Source of the DNA: Tenodera sinensis
Taxonomy: Eukaryota; Arthropoda; Insecta; Mantodea; Mantidae
Assembly: GCA_030765045.1 (NCBI GenBank)
Contig: CM060963.1
Span: forward strand, 113,328,735 to 113,392,734
Direction: 5' to 3'
Length of the DNA stretch: 64,000 nt
Position numbers and translations under genes: made by a program. The notes under the pieces were generated by a model. It was not told the DNA's origin. It did not search any database and was given only the letters and a program-made list of their open reading frames with translations. This document shows, in pieces, positions 1 through 12,960 of the stretch. Every line of letters starts with the position of its first letter. Within the stretch, counting starts at the first letter, position 1.

Positions 1-1574
1 CCTAGTTCACACCTATGAACTTATAAAAAGCATATAAGGCATTACTATTTATTACTTGACGCACATGCTATTCAACAAAATCATCACTGTGAAATAGTTT
101 ATAGTTTATCACCAGCACTGGATTTGGTACTGAAGTATTTTATTTTTATAGCTGTTATTACTTAGCCTTGTACATTAGAAAGGAGAAAAAATAAACTTAT
201 TAGGTGCTATTGCTGTTTAGCCACATATGAAACATCCATTATCTTTATGCAAGGCAAAATAAAGTAAAATAAAAATTCTGTAACAAATGTGTGATCATTT
301 TCCTTGTATTAATTTAGGAACAATCTTTTCATTTACATAAAACATGCAAGTTGAGCTACACCTGTGAAATGTTAAATATTTAGCTTATATACATATTCAT
401 TTACAAAACTCTGGGGGAAAGAATCTACAAAACCAAAAATTTTTATTCTTTAAACAAATAGGCATTTTTAAAATATACATTCTTTTTGTTTATTTTTCAT
501 GAGCAACTAATTTGACTTTTAAAACGTTTGGATTTAAAAATGTGTCACACCTATGCTTAATTTCTTTATTTCTAATTTCATTTTATTTTCCTGCTGTTCA
601 TTGTCTTCAATGTTTTTATGTATTGTCTTAATGTTGGCGTTATTTATTACGAATTATTGCAAAATCGCTGTACTTTACAAAGGTGTTTTGCTCCAGTTGA
701 AAATGTTACTGCTTAGTCAGATAAGCTGATTTCCTTCATAAAAGGATGACTTGAGTTAACTGAAATCAAGTATGTAGCACATGGTAAGCAACGTGGGATT
801 AAGGGACCTTGAATGCTTGTAAACATGCTTAGAATAAAAATTGTTCACCAAAAAAATAATGGTCTAAGTCTCCTTAGTGAAAATGTTTGTGTCATATCAC
901 AAGACACATTTGAATGATCATTTATTTAAGGTATAGGTAAGGGAAAACTTTGGTAACACAAAGAAGCATAGTAGGATCCCAAAAAAATATATTTCAATAT
1001 TATGATTATACTGTAGATGGACATAATGCTCTGCCTTACAGTCTTAATTTCAATGAAGTACAATATACACATTCCATTAAAGTCACTTTGTCATATTGCA
1101 ATATATGAGAATATTCCTTACAACGTGGGCTTTTGGGTTTTGTAGCATTGCTGCCATAGCTGCCCACACCTATATTTCAACACTATCTCACAAATAAAAC
1201 TTTCAGACTATTGCATCTGTTGGAATGAGAGGGCAATGTAATTCTCTCATTAATCACCTCACATGGACTTCCCTGCTGTATAAGCAGTGATGGAATGTTG
1301 TTGAAACCCTCTTATTTCTCTTCTTTTGTTAGAGAAGAGAAATCCTGGGACCAGAATGTACCATTATTTCTCTATTTTTCCAGTGTGCTCATAAAAATTC
1401 AGACTAATATTATGCCTTTTCCTTATTGCACACTTAAGTCCAAACAGGCACGTGGACATTATTGAGGATGAGGATGAGGATGAGGGTGGTGGTGATTATG
1501 GTTATGTAATCAACAACTTGGTCATCAGCCCTCTTAAAAAATGGATCATGGCAAAAGCCAGAGCTACGGGGAGA
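1..1574. other. AT-rich intergenic DNA, no gene recognised
   Basis: Nothing coding is recognisable on either strand. The sequence is strongly AT-rich with short A and T runs. The left arm of the decayed transposon begins near the right end of this stretch. Confidence 0.6.
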
Positions 1575-1735
1575 GCAAGAAAGTTCTGAACAGGCTGTGT
1601 GGTGTTTTGCCTGTCTGCATTCTTGGTGCTCGTTACTGTCTGCCGCTATCATAGAAAGGCATGAATGAAACCGTACAACATTTTAAAACTACTTTTAAAT
1701 GCTTTACTTACCCACTTTATGAAAGCAGATGCTGA
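1575..1735 (-). repeat. Left long inverted arm of decayed DNA transposon
   Basis: Read on the minus strand, this segment matches the plus strand at about 2,215-2,388 at roughly 80% identity by eye. Shared blocks include CTTTCATAAAG, GTAAGTAAAGC, CGAGCACCAAGAAT and CAGGCAAAACAC in the same order. The two arms face each other around a transposase remnant, so they are either long terminal inverted repeats or two opposed copies of one element's 3' end. The arm decays at its outer edge near CTCTCC; no target-site duplication was found. Confidence 0.7.
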
Positions 1736-1779
1736 AACTGGCCACTGTTGCATATTTGAGCTCTAAGAAACCTTTCTCT

Positions 1780-2270
1780 GCTATTGGCACACCATACACC
1801 AACTTTTTTGTCATGAAGGGGTACTTCATTAACAATATTAGGTTCAGAGTTATAGGGCCAATTATTTTTTGAGTCAATAGTTGATGCCTGTACACATGCA
1901 AATACAATTTTGCCTCTTTTTTTAGAGAATCAACAGACAGGGAGTGCAATTGCCTTTTTTCAACAAGACTGCAACAGCTCATACAGCCAATCTTTCAATG
2001 AGAAAATTGAAAGTATGTTTCAGGACAGAATTAGTAATGCAGATTTGTGGTCCCCTCGGTCCCTCGAGCTAACCCCCTGTGATTTCTATCTCTGGGGTAA
2101 CTTAAAGCATAAAGTGTACAAGACAAACCCATAGACCCTTGCCAGGAAATTGTCAGCATTTCTCAACGCGAACTACGAGTGATGGATAGTTTCCTAAAAA
2201 GGCATATGGAAACATCGGTGTCTCCTTTCATAAAGTTGGTAAGTAAAGCCTTTAAAAGTAATTTTAAAAA
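1780..2270 (+). pseudogene. Decayed Tc1/mariner-like (DDE) transposase fragment
   Basis: This is the C-terminal half of a DDE transposase of the type abundant in insect genomes that carries motifs like FQQDGATAHTA and PRSPDLTPCDFFLWG. Visible here are FFQQDCNSSYSQ (first Asp of the second catalytic block kept) near 1,955-1,990 and SPRSLELTPCDFYLWGNLKH near 2,050-2,110, followed by KVYKTNP and a stop. Upstream residues reading NPHTIHQL-like and VIGPI-like text are split by stops and frame changes. Downstream SISQRELRVMDSF continues the family's C-terminal helix in another frame. It cannot make transposase. It lies between two inverted arms, which supports one element at about 1,575-2,388. The exact subfamily is inferred from motif memory. 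Confidence 0.75.
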
Positions 2271-2388
2271 TGTTGTATGGTTTCATCTCTGCCTTTCTAT
2301 GATACCAGCAGGTGGCAACGAGCACCAAGAATATGGGCAGGCAAAACACTGTACAGCCTGTTTGGAACTTTTTTGTTCTCCTAGTACA
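2215..2388 (+). repeat. Right long inverted arm of decayed DNA transposon
   Basis: Inverted partner of 1,575-1,735. The arm starts just after the transposase C-terminal remnant and contains CTTTCATAAAG, GGTAAGTAAAGC and CGAGCACCAAGAAT in the order seen on the minus strand of the left arm. Confidence 0.7.
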
Positions 2389-3766
2389 TGTTAATATAAA
2401 ATAAAAGTACTAGTAGAAGCACAGATATAGATAGCTATATCAAACAAATTAATAAGGAGAATTACTGTTGGCCAAAATGCAAAATCCTATGTGAGTGACA
2501 AAGCCCAATAGTTTGGTTCTGCTAATCTGTGCATATTGTTCTATATCATTTTGCTTTGAAATTCAACCTTCACTTGAATACTAAATAGTATGTCTGTGAG
2601 GTCAAAGGTAGAAATCTCTTCAATATTTCAATTTCAACTGAAGAATATATATATATATAAACTTTACTGTTTATAATCACTTCCATTTGTGCTGTAATAC
2701 CTCCCCTTCCATCTCCATTGAGTCAGTTACCCTGGTGGTTACTGCAATGCCAATATAGCAAGGTGGCAGAGGAAGTGGTTATGGGAGTGAGGGAGGAGGG
2801 AGTGTACTGTGACAGTTCATCAAGGCAATAAGCTCAGGAGGGGCCAAAGATTCACCACATGTATGTACAAAGTTAGTGGTAAGTGCAAGATCTACACATA
2901 TTTGGGACTTGTCAAAATGGTCACATCATCCTTGTCCTGGCGAGTAATATTTCATACATTTTAACTTATACACCTTTAAAGTATATAGTATCAGGGAAAG
3001 GGAATATGTGCAGGGAGTGGCAGCACATGTTGCACAACAGTAGTGAATTCAGGCAAGATTGTAAATATGTAGAGGCCTTGTTAAAGTTTATTTTGTTATA
3101 GAGCATTCTCGACTTTATGTTTTAAAGTTCATTTAGTTTGTGCATATAATCTCAATGATTGCAGGCTTTAAAACTGTCTGCATATACTGAATAATTTATT
3201 CAATGCACCTATGAACAAGTCCTGAGAACTGTTTAAATTCAAGTCATCATTCAGGTTCTAACTGTTCTTTCTCCTGCTGCTAAATTGGAAATAATGAAAT
3301 GATTTATTGAGAATTTCTGTGCAGTGATTTACATACATTGCCATCTCATATTTTGATATCTAGGTTATCCCACAATACATACAAACAGTCATTGGCGTCT
3401 GCAGACTTTGTTTCAGTGGGAGGGCTGCATGTTGGAATCCCTGCTATCATCATTTGAAACTCGATTTTCAGAAAACAATGCCACGATTAATGACATTCAT
3501 AAACTTCATCCAACAAATATAAAATGCTTGAACTCCCTTGAGTTTGGTGAAATTGTGAAGAAAATCCAAGAAATTGTTCTTTGCATCAAAATTTAAAAAA
3601 TAGTTTGATAGTCAGTAATTAATTGGCTGCACATTAAATTCATTAATTTCCAACGGGGGGTCTGGCCCCCCTCTACCTTCATGATGCCCATGCACAATAC
3701 TTTATTTGGGTTCGGGACTGTAATAATTTATTGTACCATGATACATATCTCACTGTTAGATGTGCC
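2389..3766. other. Intergenic DNA, no gene recognised
   Basis: Short open frames here show no family motifs. A small (TA)n tract lies near 2,647-2,658 and a GC-richer G-tract patch near 2,760-2,800. Nothing else is supported. Confidence 0.55.
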
Positions 3767-4026
3767 CTGAAGTAGTAAAATCGGTCTGGGTGGCTCAGTT
3801 GGTTAGACGCTGGCCTACTGATCCCAAGGTTGTGGGTTCAAATCCGGCCCAGACCGATTGTTTTTAAGTGTGTTTAAAAATGACAGCTCCATGTCAGTAG
3901 ATTTACTGGCATGTAAAAGAACTCCTGCGGGACAAAATTCCGACACACCGGCGACGCTGATGTGATCCTGGCAATTGACAGTGTCATTAAACAACAAAAT
4001 AATTTAATTTTTAACTGAAGTAGTAA
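3767..4026 (+). mobile_element. tRNA-derived SINE (family S1) with 12-bp target-site duplication
   Basis: The body at 3,779-4,014 is flanked by direct repeats CTGAAGTAGTAA at 3,767-3,778 and 4,015-4,026, a perfect 12-bp duplication. The head is tRNA-like: an A-box-like TGGCTCAGTTGG, a B-box GGTTCAAATCC, and acceptor-like arms CGGTCTGG and CCAGACCG that pair. The tRNA-unrelated body includes ATTTACTGGCATGTAAAAG and GACACACCGGCGACGCT, and ends in an A-rich tail after GTCATTAAAC. A second copy sits at 38,106-38,322. Polymerase III transcription and LINE-driven copying are inferred from this structure. Confidence 0.9.
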
Positions 4027-6540
4027 CATAGAATAAATTGGTACACAACTTAGAGCAAGTATTTTAATTACTTAAGGACTGTTCTCAGTGTTAATTAAAA
4101 AAATTACAATATAAACACTACAATGAAATGTGAGCTTTTCTTTTTACCAAATTATATTTTGCTTCTTTGTATTTCCAAAATTTCTCTCTAAAGTCTAAAG
4201 GATTTGAATGGACTTCTTATTTAAAAGTCTCTTGTGGTAAGACACAAAGTTTTACATGAAAAATACCCATACCACTGCTGTTTTGATTAACAGTATAGGT
4301 CCTAAGCACATTTTCATGTGGTTCTGAGAGGTTCTAATATATTTGGATATAGCACACGCATATAAATTGAAACTAAGAGAGGATAGAATGAAAATATGCT
4401 TCTTACACATTAGATAGGGCTCTGCTTGTTTATTTCCATGATGAGTGAGGAATGCTGTTCAGGCATAATTCTGCTTACTGCATTCCACCTTATTTCTGTA
4501 TTAAGAAGTATTTAGTATATAAACATTGACACATGTATAGCCACACTTATGAAATAAGAGCACACTAATATTGCTTTCATGTGGGCTGTAAAAGAAAAAC
4601 TAAATGCTATGACAGAGAAGCTTCAGACAAACTTCAGAACAAACTATGACATTTTGGTATCTTATACAATATTTCAGTTATGCAGATATTTTGAAGGTAG
4701 AAAATGACAAATTGGTTCAGATAGATCCTAAGTAAGTTGTTCATTAAAGCGTTACACAAACCTATTAAGTCAGAATTAGTGCCACAGTTTTGATAATTCT
4801 TGCTTCTAAAATCAATCTCTATAACTTCTCCTTTAAAAAGATACAGAAGATAACAAGCCAGTGAATGCATAGAAATACACAGAGAAGGCTGGAGCAAGTG
4901 ATTGTTTTATTGCCAAGCTTAATATTTTAGAGTTACTCTAGCAGATATACATGCATTTGATAGGTTCAGTGCTATACTCTCTATTAATTATTTACAACAA
5001 CATTGGCATGTTGCCTTTGTAATTACCTATTTATATATTATTCAAGCAAACTTGTACAACATTGAATTAACATAGATATATTTTCCATTTACCTAGTTGC
5101 AATGCTTTGGTGAGGAAAAAATTAGCAATAGCTATGGATATTCTGCAGGCATAATATTGGTAAAATTTAAGGACACAAGGATTAAATAAATATTGACAGA
5201 CATAAATTAGATAAGAGCATCCACAACAACATTAAATGCTGTTATTTTCTTCAATCCCTAATGTCCAGAGACAGTTTAAAATAGAAAGAATTGTAAGGTC
5301 TCCTAGTGAAGCCAGTAATACAAAATAAGAAATGTTGCTTGATTTCTACATATCAAATCATAACACAGGTATTCATACAATAGGATGGGAAAATCTTTTA
5401 AGGGAAGGCTTCTAGTATTATTTAATTTTTCAAAGAATACTTTGAAGATGAGAAGTTGGTGGTTGCATTCACAAAGAAGAAAGATACAGTAGTTTAGCAT
5501 TGCAAGCATCATAATAGCAGAGTTTACACATTATAAATCTTGTGATTTTTCAGATCAGATATGAGTATGTCCTTTGTAATATTAAGAAAGCATTTATGAA
5601 TCACTTAAGACCCTTTCAGAAAACCGCACTGAAGAGGGGGTTATACAGTGCCATGAATCCTATGGGATATATTAAGAAACAAAGGAAAAGGTGTGTGCAA
5701 GTGGAAATGCATTTCGCTTCATGCTGCCAATTTTAACAACAACTTCAATAACTTTTGAAATAAGTGTTATTTAAAGTGATTGTCATTTACTGATTGTGGC
5801 TAAATATATACTACCTTCATTACTCCTTATATTAAAAATGCAACTGTATCTAAACTTTGTCTGCAACAAATGTGACTTGTTCATTGACTAAGGAAGTTAT
5901 ACAGCTGTTAAAAGATAGACATTGTATCCTATTTTAATACTAAGGAATTAAATAGAAAGAAACATGGAAATACCATATTGCTTAGTATCAGAAATATGAG
6001 CAAGTGGCTAAGTGATTACTAAAAGGTTTCATGCTCACTGTATAGCAATATCCATTCTGAACTTTGAATTATTCATTAGATATATGGGGGAAAACTAAAT
6101 GATCATGTTTTACAACTTAGAAAAGATAAGTCTCAACTGTGAATGAAACAAATTTCACAGTTCTACTGTAAACTTAGTGGGAATGAAAGAGAAATAGAAA
6201 GTAAAATGCTAGCTGGTAAATAAATTTATCAAATGCTTTTGAAAACAGTTTGTGAGTTAAGGTACCTTACACAGCCATCCTAAATATATGAGCTTTTAAG
6301 ATGTAAGGAATATTTTTCCCTTGCCAGTAATCCAACAACATGCACACTTTGGATGTTAATAGATTTATAGATTTATTTATTGTCAATAGACTGTTGTACA
6401 CAGTTTTTGACATTGACAAATTAAACAAATTATAATATTTATGGTACAATATATATTATAAATGTATAACTATTCCTCTTTACCATACATATATGGTCAA
6501 TATTAAAATAAAACTAATAATAGTAATAGTGTAAAAAATC
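4027..6540. other. AT-rich intergenic DNA, no gene recognised
   Basis: Open frames of 60-90 codons on both strands lack recognisable motifs and splice context. No inverted or tandem repeat of note was seen. Confidence 0.55.
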
Positions 6541-7047
6541 GAGGAGCACACTTAGAGTTGCTGTAAGTGTTTAACGAGATCAACACTTTTTGTGTAGCAA
6601 GATGTTGTATATCTCTTACTGCTTACCACTTCAGCAAAAGCAATTCAGAATGAAGAGGACTTCTGAGGACTTTCCTAGAGAATTCAGGATAAACATTTAT
6701 TTGGTATGAAAATATCTTCAACAGATTGTATTTTAATCAAAACCATTAGAGTCATTTTTGAGAAAATGAAAATGTTTGAAACATGTTCCATGTAATGGGT
6801 AGTCTGGGGTGGAGAGCTTTCTTGAAAATCTTAATGTTACATTCTTGGAAGATGCTGAACTTAAATGCCAAGTTTGGTATTTAATAACTTTTTAGTTTTG
6901 AGTTATGCTGTTCACTGATATACATATCATTTTTTAAAAATGCGTTTTTTGGATTCATGGGACCTCTAAACATACATTTCTACTGAAATCTCTGTATTAA
7001 ATGTTTGGTTTCTCTACCTACTATGTACATGATAGAGAAAGTAAAAA
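6541..7047 (+). repeat. Dispersed repeat family R, copy A (5'-truncated)
   Basis: Shares a colinear series of blocks with the other copies: ATCTCTTACTGCTTACCA, GAATGAAGAGGACTT, AAAATATCTTCAA, ATTTTAATCAAAACCATTAG, TTTTGAGTTATGCTGTTCAC and the 3' end TTCTCTACCTACTATG...ATAGAGAAAGTA. The point that carries a CA/GT microsatellite in other copies is only a short CTGATATACATATC here. No coding capacity is visible. The 5' part seen in the copy at 35.3 kb is missing. Confidence 0.75.
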
Positions 7048-7726
7048 ATAAGTGATGTTAAGAAAAAGTTGCTATGTACATATAATGTTGTCAGAGTCCA
7101 ATCTAGCAGCTTAATCCATATTAGTTAATATACAGAACATATATTAGTAGCTATTCTGATGAATTATTATCTGCAAATGATTCCTTCAGACAGAAAACAG
7201 GAAATCTGTCCTTACAAACAACTTCTAAACTTCAAAAACAAATTCTGAAAATTTATGCAAGTATCAGATTCTTGAAATTTTAAAAAAATCTTGGTTTTTG
7301 TAAGTCCCACATTACTGATACAGCTTTATCAAACAATCCCACATTGCAATGATTCATTCATTACCACTGGTAATAAGCAGAACACATGGCTTTAGCTTTT
7401 TTTTTTTAATTTTAAGTCTCCATGAATGGATTTGTGCTTTCATTAGCTTTTTCATGTGTTTTTAATGTCTTGTCTCACTGTGTACCAGAAGTACTACAGA
7501 GTGAGACGAATGCCAGATTGTTATTAATAATTTTTTACCAACTTGTTATGTATTCAGGGAAATAAATATTCATATCATTATGTACCCGAAAGTTCCCAAA
7601 TATAAGCGAATGAGTTGCTTGTACTTCATTAAATAAATAGACCAAAAGACATGCAGCAGTATTTTTTTTGTCTTACTGTGTACTACTCTGCCCTAACCAA
7701 GTAAGTTAAAATTTAAATAATCCTCT
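7048..7726. other. Intergenic DNA, no gene recognised
   Basis: AT-rich sequence with a short T-run near 7,398. No coding or repeat structure was recognised. Confidence 0.5.
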
Positions 7727-8035
7727 ATGGAGTGTGATATCCTAAAGATTTCACTAAGAGACCGAATCAGGAATGAGGAACTTAGGACAAAAATGCATGA
7801 TTTAGTAGAAAGGGCAGAAAAACTAAAATGGAAATGGGGTGGACACGTATCATACATGGACCACCAGAAATGGATGCACCACGTCACAATGTGGGATGCA
7901 TGAGAAGGATGAAGAAACATGGGACGCCAAAGCTTCAGATAGGCGGACTACTTTTGAAACAAGGCAGGAAGCCAATGATCAAGTCACAAGAAACAAAGAA
8001 GCATGGAAACAACTGGAGCCAAAGTGACTGAGCGC
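7727..8035 (+). pseudogene. RTE-like LINE ORF2 C-terminal fragment
   Basis: One frame reads MECDILKISLRDRIRNEELR, then KLKWKWGGHVSYMD and a stop at 7,901. This matches the well-known tail of RTE-type retrotransposon proteins (SLRDRIRNEEIR...LKWRWAGHVARM). The rest of the tail resumes in another frame as TRNKEAWKQLEPK, like the family's NRKEWKKLEE. The reverse transcriptase itself is absent, so this is a 5'-truncated and frameshifted relic. Family assignment rests on motif resemblance. Confidence 0.75.
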
Positions 8036-11000
8036 AAAAGTTGCGAAAAGTGCAATGCAGGAGTGTCCATGAAAAAGGAAAAGCAGAAGGGTTTTATAAT
8101 TTGAAAATATGATTAGGAATAGGAAGACAGTTTAGGAACACAACAAAACTCTCAGGGATTTGCTCACCTTCGGAGCTTATTTGTAAGCTAGTCCCTGTGT
8201 AAACAGCAGGCCTTTGCCCTTATGGATGTCTATAGGCTAAATTTATTGTATGAACAGAACTATGAAGCAATAAAGAGAAAATACATATTTGAACTGTATT
8301 CTGATATATCTTAATAGTCAGGAACAAGAACTTAAAACAATTTAATTTTATTTCTTGCTCCCCTTCATAGGTGATGTTAGATTATGAAAGCTGCTCAGAC
8401 ACAAAAATATTTATTGGCATTAATTATGGATTGATAATATTGGAATTAGCACTTTGAAGTAATGTAAAACTAACAGTTTTTTGTGTCAGCATGGCACTAT
8501 TAAGTTTGACATACCTTGAGGGTAATGTTTAAGCTGACTCAAAAAGCACTAATTGTTACAAAAATGTTTCTCTAATAGATAGCTGTTCATCCCATCAATT
8601 GGTGACTTCATGAATGTTATAGATTGATTTTAATCATAAGTATATTCCAAACTTGTTACACTGTGTTCCAGTAAATTAACCTAACAAATAAAACAAGTTG
8701 TGGGATTGAGGCATGTTTTTATTCAAGGTGAATCTATAGAAAGCAGCTCTTCTTTACTAGAAACAGATGGACTATGTCTTTCATAGTATCTTTGCTATGT
8801 TTCTAAAGCATAAAACATTTCTGGAAGTCAACCATAAAGGCTCAATTAATTACTATACTGTGCATTTACATGTTAATCAAGTTCTTTTCTAAAGATCTTC
8901 ACTTGCTCCACCTCCCCTTCTTCTGTTTAATTTGCCAACACTTTATTCAGTTATTTTCAAAAATATCTATCCATTAACAGCATGTCTACTTATGTTCACA
9001 TATACAGAAATGAATAATATATTCAACAGCATGTTAATTATTGTTTCTAAATTTTAACAACATCAGCTTATAGCATTATTTAACAATGTAACAATGTAAC
9101 AATTTTATGTAGATATTTAGAAATAATATAACAGCATAATCATGCATGTATGCATCAGCCATCTTGACCTGTTTTAAAAATCTGAATGTGAAGCATCATA
9201 ATATTCCATCCAAGAGAAATAGTACCTAGTTTATTAGTATTCCTTACAGTACCATTTTACAATTGTACTACTGAATCAGTCTATATTAACAAATTCTCTA
9301 TGCAATTATTTATGTTCTGTGGAATTCTATACTTTTGCTCAATGAAAAGAGTTTAGCAGTCAAGTAAACATCTAAATAGGAATATAAAAAGTTTTTTAAC
9401 TGTTTCAGCAGTTAAGTTACTGATTATAACTAAGCACACTATGCTAAGATAGATGAGAAAGTAAGAGAACTAAACTTTGAAAGAAAATAAAATGCAATAA
9501 AAATCCAACCAAAAAATTATGTACATTTTGATCCAAGGTAAGATGCATACAACATTTTTCTACAAATTGCTAATGTCCCCCTCTTTGCTACTATATTTTC
9601 AAAATTAAATTCAATAATGGAAGCCCATTCACTCACATTCATCAGTATCTAAACACTTTTACTGTGCAAATATAAAATGTGCTCCATAAGTTAAGCTAAG
9701 TTGGAATAATATATACATCTAAATATAAACTAATTCAGAATATTGTTCCTTCAAGGACATGGCAGTATACTTAACTGGAAAATTAGTCAACATTCTGTGT
9801 GGCAATGCACATTTATAAGAAATTATCAACATTTTCTGTTGGAGATATGTTGCTCTGATATTACTTTTAATTTCACTTTGCTGTGCAAGATTCTGCTTCT
9901 GAGGAAACAATCTTTTGTGTTTCCACTAACTTCTTTTGCATGATATCTGCAACAAACTTCAACAACCAAATTCAGCTTGTGTCTTGCCGAGATACGTATT
10001 TACCAATGAGAATAATATTTACCAATGTCTGTATATATATCTGAACAATTACAATATTAGTAATGCTCTAGCTCAGTATAACATGAATGTAAAAGAAAAT
10101 TATACCTGTATAATGGTAAAGAGCTAAACTCCCATCCATATTTCTCTCTTGAATGCATTTCATATCACAAGAACATTGAGAACTATGTGGAAGAAAAGTG
10201 TGAACAGAAATCATAATTAGATGCTCTTTTGCCTCATTCTACTCAAATATAAAATCCTGAACAAAAACGATATAACTTTTCACTCCCTTTGATATACTCA
10301 ATTCTTTAATTCTACCTTGTCATTGAAAAATAGTGTACAACACTGTGCATTCATCGTTGAAATCTAAGGTGTCTTAAACTACCTGATGAAGCACTAAACA
10401 TTAATATGTTTACTAGTCTGATTTATTTTCGGTGATCCACACATGCACACACACCCACACACACCTTACAGCTTTATTCACTTTAAAATGCTGAAGTAAC
10501 ATAATGACAATTTCTCCATAAATGCAAGGTATACTCTGGGAATTTATTGGAAATGTTACTGCATACTCCGAAACCTCATTAAAATTTGCATAAAACGAAT
10601 AATATACAACAGTTTAACTAAACTTTGTCTCATGCAAGGAAGTCTCAACAAACACAGTAATATTGCCTACACCTTTTATGTATTTGCCAAATTACAGTGA
10701 GAAACATTCCAACACACATAACCTTTCAACTGCATGCAATGAAGGCCAAAGCAAGTAAGTAGCTTTCCAACAATTCTGAAAATAATAGCTCTTGTCATCA
10801 TTTATCATATGAAAGGAGTATATATTCATCTTTAAACTAGAGGGAACTGTAAGAGTACATTGAAAAAGCTTATGAAAATTTAAATTTCATGTATCTTTCT
10901 AGATTTTAATAAATAGCTTTAGAACCAAAAGAAAAAAAAAACCATAAAACAAGAAAACAAAAGCAGCTTAGCCAGCAGTATGTGAAGTGACAAGACAATT

Positions 11001-12365
11001 TTTATTTTTTGGAGGAGTATTGATAGATTGCCATGCTTTAAAACTGGGCAATAGCTACAAGACTAAGTAAGTTGAGGATTATTCTGAAGTGGTACAATAT
11101 TCTTTTGTACACAATTAATGCCATTGATTCTGGTATTCTCCTATAGTGCTATCATATTGAAAGATTAGATTTTAGAAACATGCTTTCAAAGATTTCCACA
11201 ATGAACAGGTAACTTATCTGATGTTGGTATTTCCCAAAACAGAAATATTGAAACAAAATGCAACAAACGTTCAATGGAGAATGGCTGAACAGCTGAATGA
11301 TGGAGAGGATCCTCTCCGAAACTAGTACTGTTTTAAATATTATTACAAGTAAGTTGGAGCAAAATGTGTTTTTTAAACGTCAACATAGTTTTCAATTAAG
11401 TTTATGTTATTTTTTTATCAATTTTCTATTAGTTACATGCTTCAAACTACAATTTTGAAAAGTATTAATTTAACTACCAAATTGCTGCCTTAACCATAGT
11501 TATAATAAGAAAGCAGGGGCGATGGGAGATAGTTGAGCATCATGGCACATGTTGTGATCCCAGATATTTTTAATTATGTTATTTTGAAGCCTGATGATAG
11601 AGAATGGCGGACTGAAAGCACTCATGTTATCTAATAAGTATTTTAGAACAATGTCTCTCTCTCTCTCTCATTCAATATATTAAATGTACTGGTATGTTTA
11701 TACTCATTTTAATGCTTACTGCATCCATATACCTCGAGGTATATTTTAGAAATTGCCAATAGCAGAAAATATGCTAAGACTCAATCACTTGTAATCCTCA
11801 ACTATGAATGATTCAAACAGTTACAACCTCCATGTGTCACTCTTGATGTATTTTACTAATATTTTGTACTCCACAAAGTAGACTGTCTGTCCTAAAGATA
11901 GCATTCAGTAAAACTTCATTTATTTAATATGCCACATTGAAATATCATACATTGCTCTTCCAGAAAATAAAGCGCAATTCAACATGAAGACTTCTATTGG
12001 TATGGTCTCTCTATTTTTAAGCTTATCAAGTTTTAGGACTTAATTTATCAATGAGTAAACTATTGCTTTTAAGATAAAACTAGAGACTTGCTTAATCCTG
12101 GAGAAAATTAGATCTTTAATATTTATGTTGTATGTACGTTTCATTGCAAGTTTAGATATTTATTTGGAGCGATAGTTTGTCATTACTATCACAAACAGAA
12201 GTGAACATGCTTACTGTGGATACCAATATCTGTTTCCCACCCTAATTCCTGATGCATTAAAAACATATTGTGATAGCTTTCTGTTTGTTTTCCTGGCTGC
12301 ATGGCTGCTGTAGAAATCACAGGGTAGAGGAAAGAAGTAGGAGTGGTGAGTTGTTAGGATGTTAC
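8036..12365. other. Long AT-rich intergenic stretch, no gene recognised
   Basis: About 4.3 kb without recognisable coding sequence. It holds only short simple tracts: AACAATGT repeats near 9,080, a CA-rich tract near 10,441-10,463 and (CT)n near 11,652-11,669. Confidence 0.55.
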
Positions 12366-12960
12366 CTCTTCCCAAACCAAGCAGGATAGCTCAGGCGGTA
12401 ACGTCTGTGGCCTACACACGTTCAATCTCTGTGGCTGTGCACTCTGACATGGGTTTTTCCTTGGTTTCCCCATGTCACGTAGGCAAATGCTGGGGTGCAT
12501 TACTCTCTTCTCCACAGATTGCTTTCCCTTCATTTCTCATTTCCCTCCCTTGTCATCTTTCAGGTTTTGTAGGTAGCATGGTATGTTCCAGTGAATACAG
12601 ACAGATGGCAAAGTTACTGGTGCTCTGGAACCCCTTCCCTGGCCCTCCCTGGAAGTTGCTGCCACTGCTGCAAGGCTCACCTCATCGTCCTCTCACTGGG
12701 TAGAGGGACTTCTGTGCATCTCTGGGCTTTACTGACTGTTCACTGTCAATCCTATGGTCTCACATTGCCTCATCCGGGAGGGGGGAGGGTGGTAGCTTGC
12801 AATAGATCCATGTCAGGATTGCAGTCAAGGTGTCTCCCCCCCTCCCCATGCTACTACACTCACACTTCCTCCCAAGCTGCTAATGTGCAATCTTTCAAAA
12901 CTGGGAGCTGCTACTTCTCCATCAAGTTGCTCCTCAGTTGGTCTTCTGGGACTCCATGAG
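12366..12960 (+). mobile_element. tRNA-derived SINE family S4, long diverged copy
   Basis: Begins with a tRNA-like head containing GATAGCTCAGGCGGTAACG and TCTGTGGCC, matching the better-preserved copy at about 41,456-41,795 (ATGGCTCAGGCAGCAACG). Shared body blocks follow: GGTTTTTCC-type text, ATTGCTTTCCC/CGATTGCTGGG, TCATTTCCCTCC-like text, and CTTCTGGGACTCC near the right end versus CCCTGGAACTCCGTCGGGC. This copy is longer, so it probably carries an internal insertion. It is clearly GC-richer than its surroundings. Duplications at its ends were not identified. Confidence 0.6.

Noticed and set aside
3781..3856. tRNA gene at the head of SINE S1
   Set aside because: It has promoter boxes and a pairing acceptor stem, but it is fused to a SINE body inside a target-site duplication, a second copy has the same body, and the T stem is imperfect.
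12359..12959. Open frames of 114 and 122 codons
   Set aside because: They lie in a GC-rich SINE copy and overlap each other in different frames without recognisable motifs.
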